A stretch of DNA of 64,000 bases from Eubacterium sp. (GTDB lineage Bacteria; Bacillota; Clostridia; Lachnospirales; Lachnospiraceae). A program made the translations under genes and the position numbers. Each line of letters starts with the position of its first letter. The first letter of the stretch is position 1. Below, in pieces: positions 39,407 to 47,557 of the stretch. The notes beneath the pieces were generated by a model. The model saw only the letters and a list, made by a program, of their open reading frames with translations. It searched no databases and had not been told where the DNA came from. The DNA lies in NCBI GenBank assembly GCA_017539165.1, contig JAFYHN010000047.1, positions 24,635-88,634 on the forward strand, written 5' to 3'.

Positions 39407-39901
39407 TTAAGCCTCTGCACCCTTCTGCTCTGCAACCTGATTAATAACTCTTGCGAAGTTAGTAATAGGTGACTGAATGCTTCCAAGGAACTTGGAAAGA
39501 AGTTCTTCTCTTGATGGGATTGTTGCGATCTTCTTGATACCATCTGCATCATAGTAAGCACCTTCAACAACACCACTCTTAAGCTCGAGCTTGTCAGCCT
39601 TCTTTGCAAAACCTGCGATAACTCTTGCAGGAGCTGTTGCATCATCCTTTGAGATAGCAACTGCTGTAGGTCCTTCAAGATCTTTTGAAAGCTCAGCGAA
39701 CTCTGTACCCTCGATAGCAAGATTAACCATTGTGTTCTTATATACCTTGTATATAAGTCCTGCTTCTCTAGTGGCACGTCTGAGAGCTGTATCCTGCTCT
39801 ACTGTAAGTCCAAGATAATCAACAAGAACTACTGCCTTAGCACCATCAAGGTTTTCCTTGATTTCCTGAACTATAGGCTTCTTCTCTTCAATCTTTGCCA
39901 A
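39407..39901 (-). CDS. rplJ: 50S ribosomal protein L10
   Basis: The 164-residue L10 anchors the L7/L12 stalk to 23S rRNA. It starts MAKIEEKKPIVQEIKENLDG and contains VVLVDYLGLTVEQD and KNTMVNLAIEGTEF. The AAGGAGG site and L10 leader lie just upstream. rplK and rplA are not next to it here. Confidence 0.98.
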   Translation of the reverse strand: MAKIEEKKPIVQEIKENLDGAKAVVLVDYLGLTVEQDTALRRATREAGLIYKVYKNTMVNLAIEGTEFAELSKDLEGPTAVAISKDDATAPARVIAGFAKKADKLELKSGVVEGAYYDADGIKKIATIPSREELLSKFLGSIQSPITNFARVINQVAEQKGAEA

Positions 39902-39944
39902 CTTATTGCACCTCCTTATAGATTAACGGCTGCGCATTGATAAT

Positions 39945-39983
39945 AAAGAAAACCTCTGCTTATGCTTACGCATAGACAGAGGT
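39945..39983 (-). terminator. Attenuator of the rplJ leader
   Basis: ACCTCTG pairs with CAGAGGT around an 18-base arm, followed by TTTTCTTT on the minus strand. It lies between the L10-binding core and rplJ and would be a target for attenuation by free L10-L7/L12. Confidence 0.75.
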
Positions 39984-40033
39984 GTGAATTCGTGATAAAT
40001 GTTTCTGAGTGAATCACTCTGAAAACTACGATT

Positions 40034-40094
40034 CTTCCTCGGCAGGTAACCATCCGGCGTTACGTTCATATGAACACCTGCTGTCTACGGCAGC
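40034..40094 (-). promoter_or_regulatory. L10 (rplJ) leader RNA element
   Basis: Minus-strand reading shows GCTGCCGTAGACAGCAGGTG, then a variable stem, then ACCTGCCGAGG, matching the conserved core of the bacterial L10 leader that binds the L10-L7/L12 complex. Confidence 0.85.
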
Positions 40095-40107
40095 TCATCG
40101 ATTTCGT

Positions 40108-40137
40108 ACTTTACCACATTCCCGACAGAAATGTCAA
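40108..40137 (-). promoter_or_regulatory. Promoter of rplJ-rplL
   Basis: TTGACA (40137-40132) and TAAAGT (40113-40108) are separated by 18 bases on the minus strand, just upstream of the L10 leader. The -35 is perfect, the -10 weaker. Confidence 0.7.
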
Positions 40138-40164
40138 GCTTTTCTTTTCTAATTTTTTTCTTTT

Positions 40165-40968
40165 TTATCCTTCGATCCAGTCCTGTTTCTTTAGATTTTC
40201 TTTTCTATATAGCAACCATGTTATCACAAAACAAATTGACAGCAATGCCATATGATATATTCCCCCCCTCACTCTGTACATTCCATACGAGCCATGAGTC
40301 CAAAACCAATCTATTCTAAATTTAAACACTTCAGTTATATCGTAAATAAAATCATTAATATCTGGATGCATCGCAAAGCACATTATCCACGATATAATAA
40401 CATGCATAAACACGATTTTTTCTGCACTTCTCTTTACTGCCTTATGTGTTTTAGTCAGCCCTTCTTCTCTGATTAACCTTATCTTCTCTGATACATATAT
40501 AGAATCAAGAACATCTTTACTCATTGCAATGATCATATATATCATATATCCAGATAATGGCAGATAAACAATTAAGTCCAAGTAATCATCAAAGAAACCT
40601 CGATAATCCAGAAACTGACATATCAAAAACAGGTACATCATTCTAACAACCGCAAAGATACAGGCTTTAATACTATTTTCCTTCATGGTCAGTTTATAAT
40701 AGGCTCTTTTATTCATGCCAAATGTCATATACAGATTTTTCTTCTTTCCCTTTCCTTCCAGAAGACATTTGACAAATATCCCAATTATAACAGCCCAATC
40801 CAAAAGTAAACCATCCAATGTAGTTTCATTTAAAGAATCCCATAATGACATTCCATGAGACACATCAGATATAGATAAAAATATCGGTGGAAAAATCATA
40901 AAGAATAGTACCAGGAACAGCACGAATATAGCCACATCTCTCAGATTCATTTTTTTTCTTCCACGCAT
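40165..40968 (-). CDS. Unknown multi-pass membrane protein of the GntR-ABC operon
   Basis: The 267-residue protein has about six membrane helices and no motif I recognise. AGGTGATGTT precedes the ATG at 40968, which lies 4 bases after the previous stop, so it is translationally linked. In YtrABCDEF-like operons such membrane proteins serve as the permease parts of an ABC exporter. That assignment is by context only. Confidence 0.75.
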   Translation of the reverse strand: MRGRKKMNLRDVAIFVLFLVLFFMIFPPIFLSISDVSHGMSLWDSLNETTLDGLLLDWAVIIGIFVKCLLEGKGKKKNLYMTFGMNKRAYYKLTMKENSIKACIFAVVRMMYLFLICQFLDYRGFFDDYLDLIVYLPLSGYMIYMIIAMSKDVLDSIYVSEKIRLIREEGLTKTHKAVKRSAEKIVFMHVIISWIMCFAMHPDINDFIYDITEVFKFRIDWFWTHGSYGMYRVRGGIYHMALLSICFVITWLLYRKENLKKQDWIEG

Positions 40969-40972
40969 AACA

Positions 40973-41560
40973 TCACCTCACATCCTCTTTCTTCCAATAA
41001 TGAAGAAACATTCGGAGCACCATAACAGCTATAATTCCGTATCCCAGTGCAAATATCCACATATATCTATTCATCATCCATCCTCTGATCATGCCTATAA
41101 GCATTAATACCGGAGCTGAAGCAAATACACTGATAAGCATAACTCTATATTTCAACTTATCTGTCATTCCACTGTTCAGCATATATATTGCCGCAAGTAA
41201 AAACGCCAGCGCAACATAACCAATCGGATTAACTTCACTTCCGATTCCAGGTCTTAGTTTTTCCGTACCGTCAGTTAGTACCTGAACAACACCTTCATTG
41301 ACTACCGCACGCACAGGTCTATCTACACCATCATATAGCAACTGTATAGCACCTTCACAAAATATCACATACACAAAGAATGTCATAACTATTGCAAAAA
41401 GATGCTTCACCGCATTCTCCTTGATATTCTTCACCCTTCTGTGGTCAAACACTCTTCTGACATCAAAGTCCTTGTCAATTAATGGATCAACAAAAACATA
41501 TACGCACTCGAACACAACCAGAAGGATGAATGATATGTTGTTGTAAATATAATTCGTCAT
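40973..41560 (-). CDS. Unknown membrane protein of the GntR-ABC operon
   Basis: The 195-residue protein has about five membrane helices, including two at the C-terminus, and no recognised family. GGAGG lies before the start. It follows the ATPase by 25 bases, so the pair of membrane proteins probably forms the translocation unit for that ATPase. Function unknown; context only. Confidence 0.75.
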   Translation of the reverse strand: MTNYIYNNISFILLVVFECVYVFVDPLIDKDFDVRRVFDHRRVKNIKENAVKHLFAIVMTFFVYVIFCEGAIQLLYDGVDRPVRAVVNEGVVQVLTDGTEKLRPGIGSEVNPIGYVALAFLLAAIYMLNSGMTDKLKYRVMLISVFASAPVLMLIGMIRGWMMNRYMWIFALGYGIIAVMVLRMFLHYWKKEDVR

Positions 41561-41585
41561 ATCAATTACCTCCGTCCTATTCTGA

Positions 41586-42446
41586 TCATTTCGTTGTCAT
41601 AGCCGCAAAGAGTTCCTGAAGATTCAGTGAAGATATCTGATACTCTCTATCTCTTAGCTCCGACAATTCTTTCTCAGAAATGTCATCATATACATAAATT
41701 TCTGTCATAGGTCCAACCTGAGTTTTTCCAAGAATATTCTTTTCTGACAGTATATCATCAACATCCTTTCGACCTGTCAGCTTTCTCGCCTTGACCTGAA
41801 CTGTATCTAATGTATCATTCAGGATTATCTTTCCATCATCCAAGATCAATACATCAGTGAACAGATTTGTCATCTCATCTATCAGATGACTCGACAAGAC
41901 AAGTGTTCTCGGAAATCTTTCCTGCTCCTGCATGATTATTGTATACAGCTCTTTTCTGGCAACTGCATCCAGGCCGGAATATATCTCATCCAGAAGTAGT
42001 ACTCTGGTGTTGCTGCACAGGCCGACTATTAGTCCCACTGCCGTCTGCTGTCCCTTAGACAAGAGGCCGTATATCTTTTCTTTCTTCAGATTAAACTGTT
42101 TCAACAACTGCTGAGCCAGTTCCTTATTCCAGTTTGAATAAAATTTCTCAGCATATTTAAATATCGCAGATAATCTCATATCCTCAAATGCAGGGATGTA
42201 ATCCTTCATAAAGCATATGTACGAAAGCGCCTTTTCATTCTCATACGCTTCTTCGTCCATAATTTTTATAACTCCACTGTCCGGAATATACTTAGTACAC
42301 ATCAGATTCATAAGGGTCGTCTTACCTGATCCGTTTCTTCCAAGTAATGCATAAGTCTTTCCGTCTTCCAGATCAAGACTTAAATCCTCAAATAATTTTG
42401 TATTTCCGAAACTTTTTGAAACTCCATCTATCTCAACTGTGATCAT
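41586..42446 (-). CDS. ABC transporter ATP-binding protein, YtrB-like
   Basis: The 286-residue ATPase has Walker A GRNGSGKTT at 36-44, an unusual signature LLSKGQQTAVG instead of LSGGQ, and Walker B with LLLDEIYSGLD. The C-terminal extension of about 80 residues is typical of this exporter subgroup. Its ATG overlaps the stop of the GntR gene (ATGA). GntR control and the two membrane proteins suggest an exporter for envelope-active compounds. Confidence 0.92.
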   Translation of the reverse strand: MITVEIDGVSKSFGNTKLFEDLSLDLEDGKTYALLGRNGSGKTTLMNLMCTKYIPDSGVIKIMDEEAYENEKALSYICFMKDYIPAFEDMRLSAIFKYAEKFYSNWNKELAQQLLKQFNLKKEKIYGLLSKGQQTAVGLIVGLCSNTRVLLLDEIYSGLDAVARKELYTIIMQEQERFPRTLVLSSHLIDEMTNLFTDVLILDDGKIILNDTLDTVQVKARKLTGRKDVDDILSEKNILGKTQVGPMTEIYVYDDISEKELSELRDREYQISSLNLQELFAAMTTK

Positions 42447-42823
42447 ACTTCATCCTCCCAGTTTCTATCTTTTCCAATAATATCTATCAGTTCATTTTTT
42501 GTTATACCGAGCTTCTTAGCATTCTCTATAAGCATCGATACACTTTCTTCTATAAGTTTGTTCCTTGCTTTACTTTTGAGCTTCTCTCTCGCTCCATCAG
42601 ATACAAACATTCCGATACCTCGTTTCTTGTAAATGATTCCTTCATCCGTCAGAAGATCAAATCCTTTTCTTGCAGTCGCAGGATTTATCCCATAAATAGA
42701 TGCAAACTGATTTGTTGACGGAATACTTTCACCTTCTTCAATATTTCCGGATAGTATCTCACTCTCTATCCATTCAGCTATCTGTATAAAAAGTGGGGTA
42801 AGGGATTTCTCATCTATTTCCAA
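42443..42823 (-). CDS. GntR/YtrA-family repressor
   Basis: The 126-residue protein has an N-terminal winged helix (about 8-75) and a short C-terminal segment, the compact YtrA type. The start is a TTG at 42823: GGAGG lies 8 bases upstream. The longer frame from 42901 has a cysteine-rich nonsense N-terminus, so it is rejected. It heads the ABC operon and probably represses it until a wall-acting compound is sensed, as for YtrA. The palindrome 42934-42955 is its likely operator. Confidence 0.9.
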   Translation of the reverse strand: MEIDEKSLTPLFIQIAEWIESEILSGNIEEGESIPSTNQFASIYGINPATARKGFDLLTDEGIIYKKRGIGMFVSDGAREKLKSKARNKLIEESVSMLIENAKKLGITKNELIDIIGKDRNWEDEV

Positions 42824-42933
42824 ATTGTTTTCCTCCTTTCCTGTGCAAAAATCACATAAATCATCTTTAAGTCCCCTTTTTCTCATAAAAAGTTTTATCA
42901 AATTGCGGGAAGCCGATCGTGCGCACCTCTTTG

Positions 42934-42955
42934 GTTAGTTACTCATGTAGCTAAC
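42934..42955. promoter_or_regulatory. Probable GntR operator palindrome
   Basis: GTTAGTTACTCATGTAGCTAAC reads as inverted repeat GTTAGnTAC...GTAnCTAAC. It overlaps the predicted transcription start of the gntR-ABC operon, the expected place for an autorepressor. Confidence 0.75.
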
Positions 42956-42963
42956 TCATTAAC

Positions 42964-42992
42964 AAAGTATCACATATCTACATGATTGTCAA
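42964..42992 (-). promoter_or_regulatory. Promoter of the gntR-ABC operon
   Basis: TTGACA (42992-42987) and TACTTT (42969-42964) are separated by 17 bases on the minus strand. The palindrome lies immediately downstream. Confidence 0.75.
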
Positions 42993-42998
42993 CCCCTC

Positions 42999-43032
42999 AA
43001 AAAAAGAATGCATTCCATTTTGAAATGCATTC
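42999..43032 (-). terminator. Terminator after the small protein/GH3 pair
   Basis: GAATGCATT pairs with AATGCATTC around a short loop, followed by T7 on the minus strand. It ends the GH3-small protein transcript, 50 bases after the small gene's stop. Confidence 0.8.
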
Positions 43033-43081
43033 CATAAAACTCATTATATAAAATCAATCTAAACAGCGAGACTTAATGATA

Positions 43082-43309
43082 CTAATACGTCCTCTTAAAG
43101 TTCGCTATATCTTCCTTGAATTCTTTCAGCAGTTTTTCATAAGATTCAATATCAGACAGTTTACAGTTCGCCTTCTTCGTCTCAAGAGTCTGTTCAAGTA
43201 AAGCAACGTTCTCTTTAGCATTGTCCTTATAGTTGTTACTCAGATCAACGCGTATCTGGTTAATTATCGATTCCAGTTGTTTATCTTTATGCCTGCCAAA
43301 AAGTCCCAT
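43082..43309 (-). CDS. Small helical protein of unknown function
   Basis: The 75-residue protein begins MGLFGRHKDKQLESIINQIR and is charged, alpha-helical and probably coiled-coil, with no signal peptide or recognised family. It follows the GH3 gene by 17 bases with AAGGT before the ATG, so the two share a transcript. Whether it works with the GH3 enzyme is unknown. Confidence 0.65.
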   Translation of the reverse strand: MGLFGRHKDKQLESIINQIRVDLSNNYKDNAKENVALLEQTLETKKANCKLSDIESYEKLLKEFKEDIANFKRTY

Positions 43310-43326
43310 ACCTTACATCTCCCACT

Positions 43327-44718
43327 TTACTTCATAGAAAGCTTTACCTTAAGTATCCTTCTGACACTTTCATTTATCCTCTCTTCGGATACTTTTCCAC
43401 TATTAACGGCTTCTTCAAGTCCCGAAAGACAAGATTTGAAATCTGTCGGCATAAGTATTATGTCAACTCCCGCTTCAATACATTTGACACCAATCTCAGA
43501 GCTGGTGTATTCATTTGAAACCGCCCCCATATTGAGCGCATCAGTTATAACTATACCATTATACCCGAGTTTACCTCTCAGTTCCCCTGTTATAACTTCC
43601 TTCGAAACCGAAGCGGGTTCTGACGATATAGCCTTAGCCGTTATATGACCGATCATAACCATATCAGCACCAGCATCTATACCGCTCTTAAAAGCCAGAT
43701 ACTCTTCGTTCATCAGCTGAGACTCTGTTTTTTCTGTGAAAGCCGCGGAATCATGAGAATCCGTCACAGTATCTCCATGTCCCGGGAAATGCTTTAATGA
43801 ACAAACAATTCCCGTATCTTTAAATCCACTTACAGCTGAAGAAACAAGCGCTGCCGTCTCTGAAAAATTATCACTATAAGCTCTTTTACCTATTACGGTA
43901 TTCTCCGAATTAGACCATGTATCCGCTACCGGAGCAAAATCAGTATTAAATCCAAGGTCTTTAAGATATGTTGCTATAGTTTTAGCATTACTGTACGCAG
44001 TACTTGTTCCCTGTGACTTATACTCGTACATATCCTTAAGTTGCGGAACATCAAGCTTGTCAGCGCATCTTGCTACATTTCCTCCCTCTTCATCTACACC
44101 AAGGAACATCGGGAAACCTGAAATCTCCGTAGCATACTTTGAAGTATTCTCCAGAAGCGCCTTTACCTGATTAGTTGTGTCGATATTATTGGAAAAGTAG
44201 ATTAAGCCTCCAACCGGGTAATCCTGCATGCTGCTTTTTGTAACATTTCCTGCTTCTGTAACTCGAGAATAACCTGTTAGAGCTTCTGGTGTAACCATAA
44301 AGAGCTGACAACATTTTTCATGTATACTCATTCCTGACAAGATTTTCTCAACATCAGGATCACGCTCATCAGATCGAGTTGTCTCTTCTGTAGTAATTTC
44401 CTCTGTAGTAGCCTCTTCTGTTACTGCTTCAGAAATACCTTCTGTAACTCCTTCAGTAACTGCCTCTGCAACATCTTCCGCTACACTTTCTGGGACAGTT
44501 TCAACAGTTTGAGCAACTTCATCTCCAGAAGAATTCGGTATCTCCTGACCATCAGATACTCCAGAATCATTTCCGTTATAGGTCGTGAACTCGGTTTTAT
44601 CTTCTCCTTTATCACGCCCGACCACCATATACAAAACCAAAAGGGCGGCCGCAAAACCCAATAACATGAAGATAACCACCTTGATAAAAGTTACAACTTT
44701 ATTATTTGCCCTCATCAT
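43327..44718 (-). CDS. Surface-anchored glycoside hydrolase family 3 (NagZ-like)
   Basis: The 463-residue protein has one N-terminal anchor helix (about 12-32), a low-complexity Glu/Thr/Val linker (about 70-118) with imperfect EAVTEGVTEG and TTEE repeats, and a GH3 domain. NagZ-type motif KHFPGHGDTVTDSH is at 309-322 and the nucleophile Asp is about 393 in ITDALNMG. Such enzymes release beta-linked N-acetylhexosamine, often from peptidoglycan. It sits just after a weak promoter at 44754-44782 and is followed by the small helical protein. The extracytoplasmic location is by the anchor. Confidence 0.9.
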   Translation of the reverse strand: MMRANNKVVTFIKVVIFMLLGFAAALLVLYMVVGRDKGEDKTEFTTYNGNDSGVSDGQEIPNSSGDEVAQTVETVPESVAEDVAEAVTEGVTEGISEAVTEEATTEEITTEETTRSDERDPDVEKILSGMSIHEKCCQLFMVTPEALTGYSRVTEAGNVTKSSMQDYPVGGLIYFSNNIDTTNQVKALLENTSKYATEISGFPMFLGVDEEGGNVARCADKLDVPQLKDMYEYKSQGTSTAYSNAKTIATYLKDLGFNTDFAPVADTWSNSENTVIGKRAYSDNFSETAALVSSAVSGFKDTGIVCSLKHFPGHGDTVTDSHDSAAFTEKTESQLMNEEYLAFKSGIDAGADMVMIGHITAKAISSEPASVSKEVITGELRGKLGYNGIVITDALNMGAVSNEYTSSEIGVKCIEAGVDIILMPTDFKSCLSGLEEAVNSGKVSEERINESVRRILKVKLSMK

Positions 44719-44753
44719 TTTTTCCTTTTTTACCCATAAATAAGATGCTTCTA

Positions 44754-44782
44754 ATTATAATATCTTGACCACTCTATCGCAA
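44754..44782 (-). promoter_or_regulatory. Possible promoter of the GH3 gene
   Basis: TTGCGA (44782-44777) and TATAAT (44759-44754) lie 17 bases apart on the minus strand. The -10 is perfect and the -35 matches four of six bases. Confidence 0.55.
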
Positions 44783-44784
44783 GC

Positions 44785-44826
44785 AAAAAGATGACAGATG
44801 AAATCTGATTTCATCTGTCATCTTTT
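44785..44826 (-). terminator. Terminator after the DUF1846 gene
   Basis: A long perfect stem AAAAGATGACAGATGAAAT with its complement and a 3-base loop is followed by T on the minus strand. Confidence 0.85.
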
Positions 44827-44833
44827 AAGTATC

Positions 44834-46318
44834 TTAGGTATGGAATAACTTCTTATTCTGATATCTTGGTTCGCATGTAAGATTCATTCCGAGTTTTTTG
44901 AATACTCCCACGTCCACCTGTGAAAGAATAACTGATGAATGAACTTCAAGTCCTGCAAGATTTGGAAGCTGGTCATATGCCGCCTTTGCTTCCGGATTCT
45001 GAATAGCTTCAATAGCAAGGGCTATGAGAATCTCATCAATGTGAAGTAATGGATTATGATTTCCAAGGTAGGAAACCTTAAGATCCATTATAGGCTCAAT
45101 TACCTGAGGGGATATCAGCTTAGCGCTGTCATCTATTCCAGCAAGTACTTTTAGTGCATTAAGTATAAGAGCTGAAGATGCTCCAAGGAGTGTCGATGTC
45201 TTCCCAGTGATGATACTTCCATCAGGCATTTCCATAGCAGCTGCAGGATTGCCTGTCTCCTCAGCACGGATATTAGCAGCAGCTACAACCGGTCTGTCAG
45301 ATACTGATATTCCAGCTTTCTTCATCAGAAGCTCAATCTTCTGAACCGCGCCGTCTCCAGCATCTCCTTTTCTCTTATCACACATCGCCTGATAGTAACG
45401 TCTGATTATCTCCTGGTTAGATGCTTTTCTTGTAGCCTCATCATCCACAATACAGTACCCCGCCATATTAACACCCATGTCAGTCGGTGACTTATAAGGA
45501 CTCTCTCCCTGAATCTTCTCAAACATAGCTTTTAGAACAGGAAATACTTCTACATCTCTGTTATAGTTTACAACCGTCTCACCATACGCCTCAAGGTGGA
45601 ACGGATCTATCATATTCACATCGTTAAGATCTGCTGTTGCAGCTTCATATGCAAGATTGACAGGATGATTAAGTGTAATGTTCCAGATAGGAAATGTCTC
45701 AAACTTCGCATATCCTGCTTTCACGCCTCTCTTCTGCTCATGATAAAGCTGTGAAAGACATGTTGCCATCTTACCACTCCCTGGTCCTGGAGCTGTTACT
45801 ACAACAAGCGGTCTGGTCGTCTCAATATAATCATTTCTTCCGAATCCCTCATCACTTACGATCATCGGGATATTTGATGGGTATCCTGCTATAGGATAAT
45901 GTCTGTACACTCTAAGTCCCAGAGCCTTAAGTTTCTTCTCATAAGCAACAGCAGCCGGCTGCTCAGCAAACTGAGTAAGAACAACAGAACCTACAAAAAG
46001 TCCGTTATTTGTAAATGCATCTATAAGTCTGAGTACATCCATATCATATGTGATTCCGATATCGCCTCTGACCTTATTCTTCTCTATATCACCGGCCTTG
46101 ATAGCTATTACTATTTCAGTCTGGTCTTTAAGCTGTTTAAGCATTGTAATCTTGGAATCAGGTTTAAATCCCGGAAGAACTCTTGATGCATGATAATCAT
46201 CAAAAAGCTTTCCACCAAATTCAAGATACAGCTTACCTCCGAATTCACCTATTCTCTCTCTGATATGTTTTGACTGCATATCAAGGTATTTGTCATTGTC
46301 AAATCCTATGCTACTCAT
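44834..46318 (-). CDS. DUF1846 domain protein
   Basis: The 494-residue protein matches the DUF1846 family by length and by its opening MSSIGFDNDKYLDMQSKHIR, and by GGKLYLEFGGKLFDDYHASR, VTAPGPGSGKMATCLSQLYH and LGGNHNP-like turns. It has a P-loop-like GSGKMAT. The family is common in Firmicutes and is structurally related to nucleotide-binding proteins, but its role is unknown. A clear terminator follows it. There is no obvious partner gene. Confidence 0.9.
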   Translation of the reverse strand: MSSIGFDNDKYLDMQSKHIRERIGEFGGKLYLEFGGKLFDDYHASRVLPGFKPDSKITMLKQLKDQTEIVIAIKAGDIEKNKVRGDIGITYDMDVLRLIDAFTNNGLFVGSVVLTQFAEQPAAVAYEKKLKALGLRVYRHYPIAGYPSNIPMIVSDEGFGRNDYIETTRPLVVVTAPGPGSGKMATCLSQLYHEQKRGVKAGYAKFETFPIWNITLNHPVNLAYEAATADLNDVNMIDPFHLEAYGETVVNYNRDVEVFPVLKAMFEKIQGESPYKSPTDMGVNMAGYCIVDDEATRKASNQEIIRRYYQAMCDKRKGDAGDGAVQKIELLMKKAGISVSDRPVVAAANIRAEETGNPAAAMEMPDGSIITGKTSTLLGASSALILNALKVLAGIDDSAKLISPQVIEPIMDLKVSYLGNHNPLLHIDEILIALAIEAIQNPEAKAAYDQLPNLAGLEVHSSVILSQVDVGVFKKLGMNLTCEPRYQNKKLFHT

Positions 46319-46407
46319 TATCTAACTCCTATCATATTAAGTTCCTTTATCAATATCTTATGATTATAACCGCCTTAATATTTCGATGCAAGATAAAATT
46401 ATTTTGA

Positions 46408-47547
46408 TTATTCCTGGACAATGAGCATAGCAGCCTTATCGGAGCGTTTTCTGTTTCGTACCATTCTCACAATCATCACAACGATCAGAAACATTATTAT
46501 GCATCCGGAAATCATGATATGAATACATCTGGTTTCTTCATATCTGGCCAGATTTTCCCAATACGGATATGCTACTGCATTGGTCCGCATATCAGAGTAC
46601 TTTCTCTCTCTCATCCTTTCTATAAGAGACATGATTTTATAACGTGACGAATTGTCAACAATCTCTTTTCCTTCAAAGTTCAGCGTAGATCTTTGTTTCT
46701 CTTTCTCTTCATCAGAAAGAAGGGCTATACCATTTGTCTCATTAAGCATATTGAAGCCGTAATTCTTTATAGGATTAGGAAGCACAGCTTCATAACAGGT
46801 TATTCTTAGCTTTTCCGAATCATCTTCCGAAGCTCCATCATTTCCTGTAAATGTACCTTCTAATTCAGCCCCTTCCTCTTCCATAGCCGCTCCCCCTGGC
46901 TGATTCTTTTCATCAATCTTCTTGAGAGCTGCATATGTCTCATATGGTATGTATACCGTATCACGATTTCCAATAGCCATGTAATTAAGTCCCGTGTCTT
47001 CATAAGCCACGACTCCTGAAACAGTAAATACCGCATCATCTATCCATACCTTCAGGCCTTCTATATCACTGCTTCCAAAAAGATTCCATGCAGCATTCTC
47101 ATCCAGAAGAATCTGAAGATCTTCCGTATCAGGATAATTTCCACTTTTAAGCTTTATAGGATGAATCTGAAAGAAATCACCTCCTACAAGATATGCTTTA
47201 ACCTGAATTGAATCTGTGTCTTTACGGATACTTATATCCTTAACTGCCGAATAAGCATCGGTCCACACTTTACCCTGTCCATCAGAATCCAGAAGTGCAT
47301 CTTCTCTCAGTTTTTGATTGATCTCATTTCTCATCTTCTTAATCTCATCTAAACCCGGGCTATCTTTTTCATCATAAAAAACACTCACCTGGCTATAACC
47401 ACTTCCATCTCCATTACCGGCCCATCTAACATACGCCAGTTGCGAATATGATTTATCCAGTCGCTGCTTTTCCATAAATAAAACAGATGCAAATGCGATC
47501 ACTGAGATGATTATTATTCCAATTGTAATCTTTTCTCTCTTTTCCAT
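46408..47547 (-). CDS. MacB periplasmic-core-like membrane protein lacking FtsX helices
   Basis: The 379-residue protein has an N-terminal membrane helix (about 8-25), a large extracytoplasmic domain resembling the MacB core (with LDENAAWNLFGSSDIEGLKV and VFTVSGVVAYEDTG), and one C-terminal helix (about 340-361). A true MacB/FtsX permease would have three or four C-terminal helices. It follows the HlyD-like gene by 10 bases. Perhaps it is the outer partner of a tripartite export system whose ATPase lies elsewhere. The identification is partial. Confidence 0.65.
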   Translation of the reverse strand: MEKREKITIGIIIISVIAFASVLFMEKQRLDKSYSQLAYVRWAGNGDGSGYSQVSVFYDEKDSPGLDEIKKMRNEINQKLREDALLDSDGQGKVWTDAYSAVKDISIRKDTDSIQVKAYLVGGDFFQIHPIKLKSGNYPDTEDLQILLDENAAWNLFGSSDIEGLKVWIDDAVFTVSGVVAYEDTGLNYMAIGNRDTVYIPYETYAALKKIDEKNQPGGAAMEEEGAELEGTFTGNDGASEDDSEKLRITCYEAVLPNPIKNYGFNMLNETNGIALLSDEEKEKQRSTLNFEGKEIVDNSSRYKIMSLIERMRERKYSDMRTNAVAYPYWENLARYEETRCIHIMISGCIIMFLIVVMIVRMVRNRKRSDKAAMLIVQE

Positions 47548-47557
47548 ATCTACCTTT

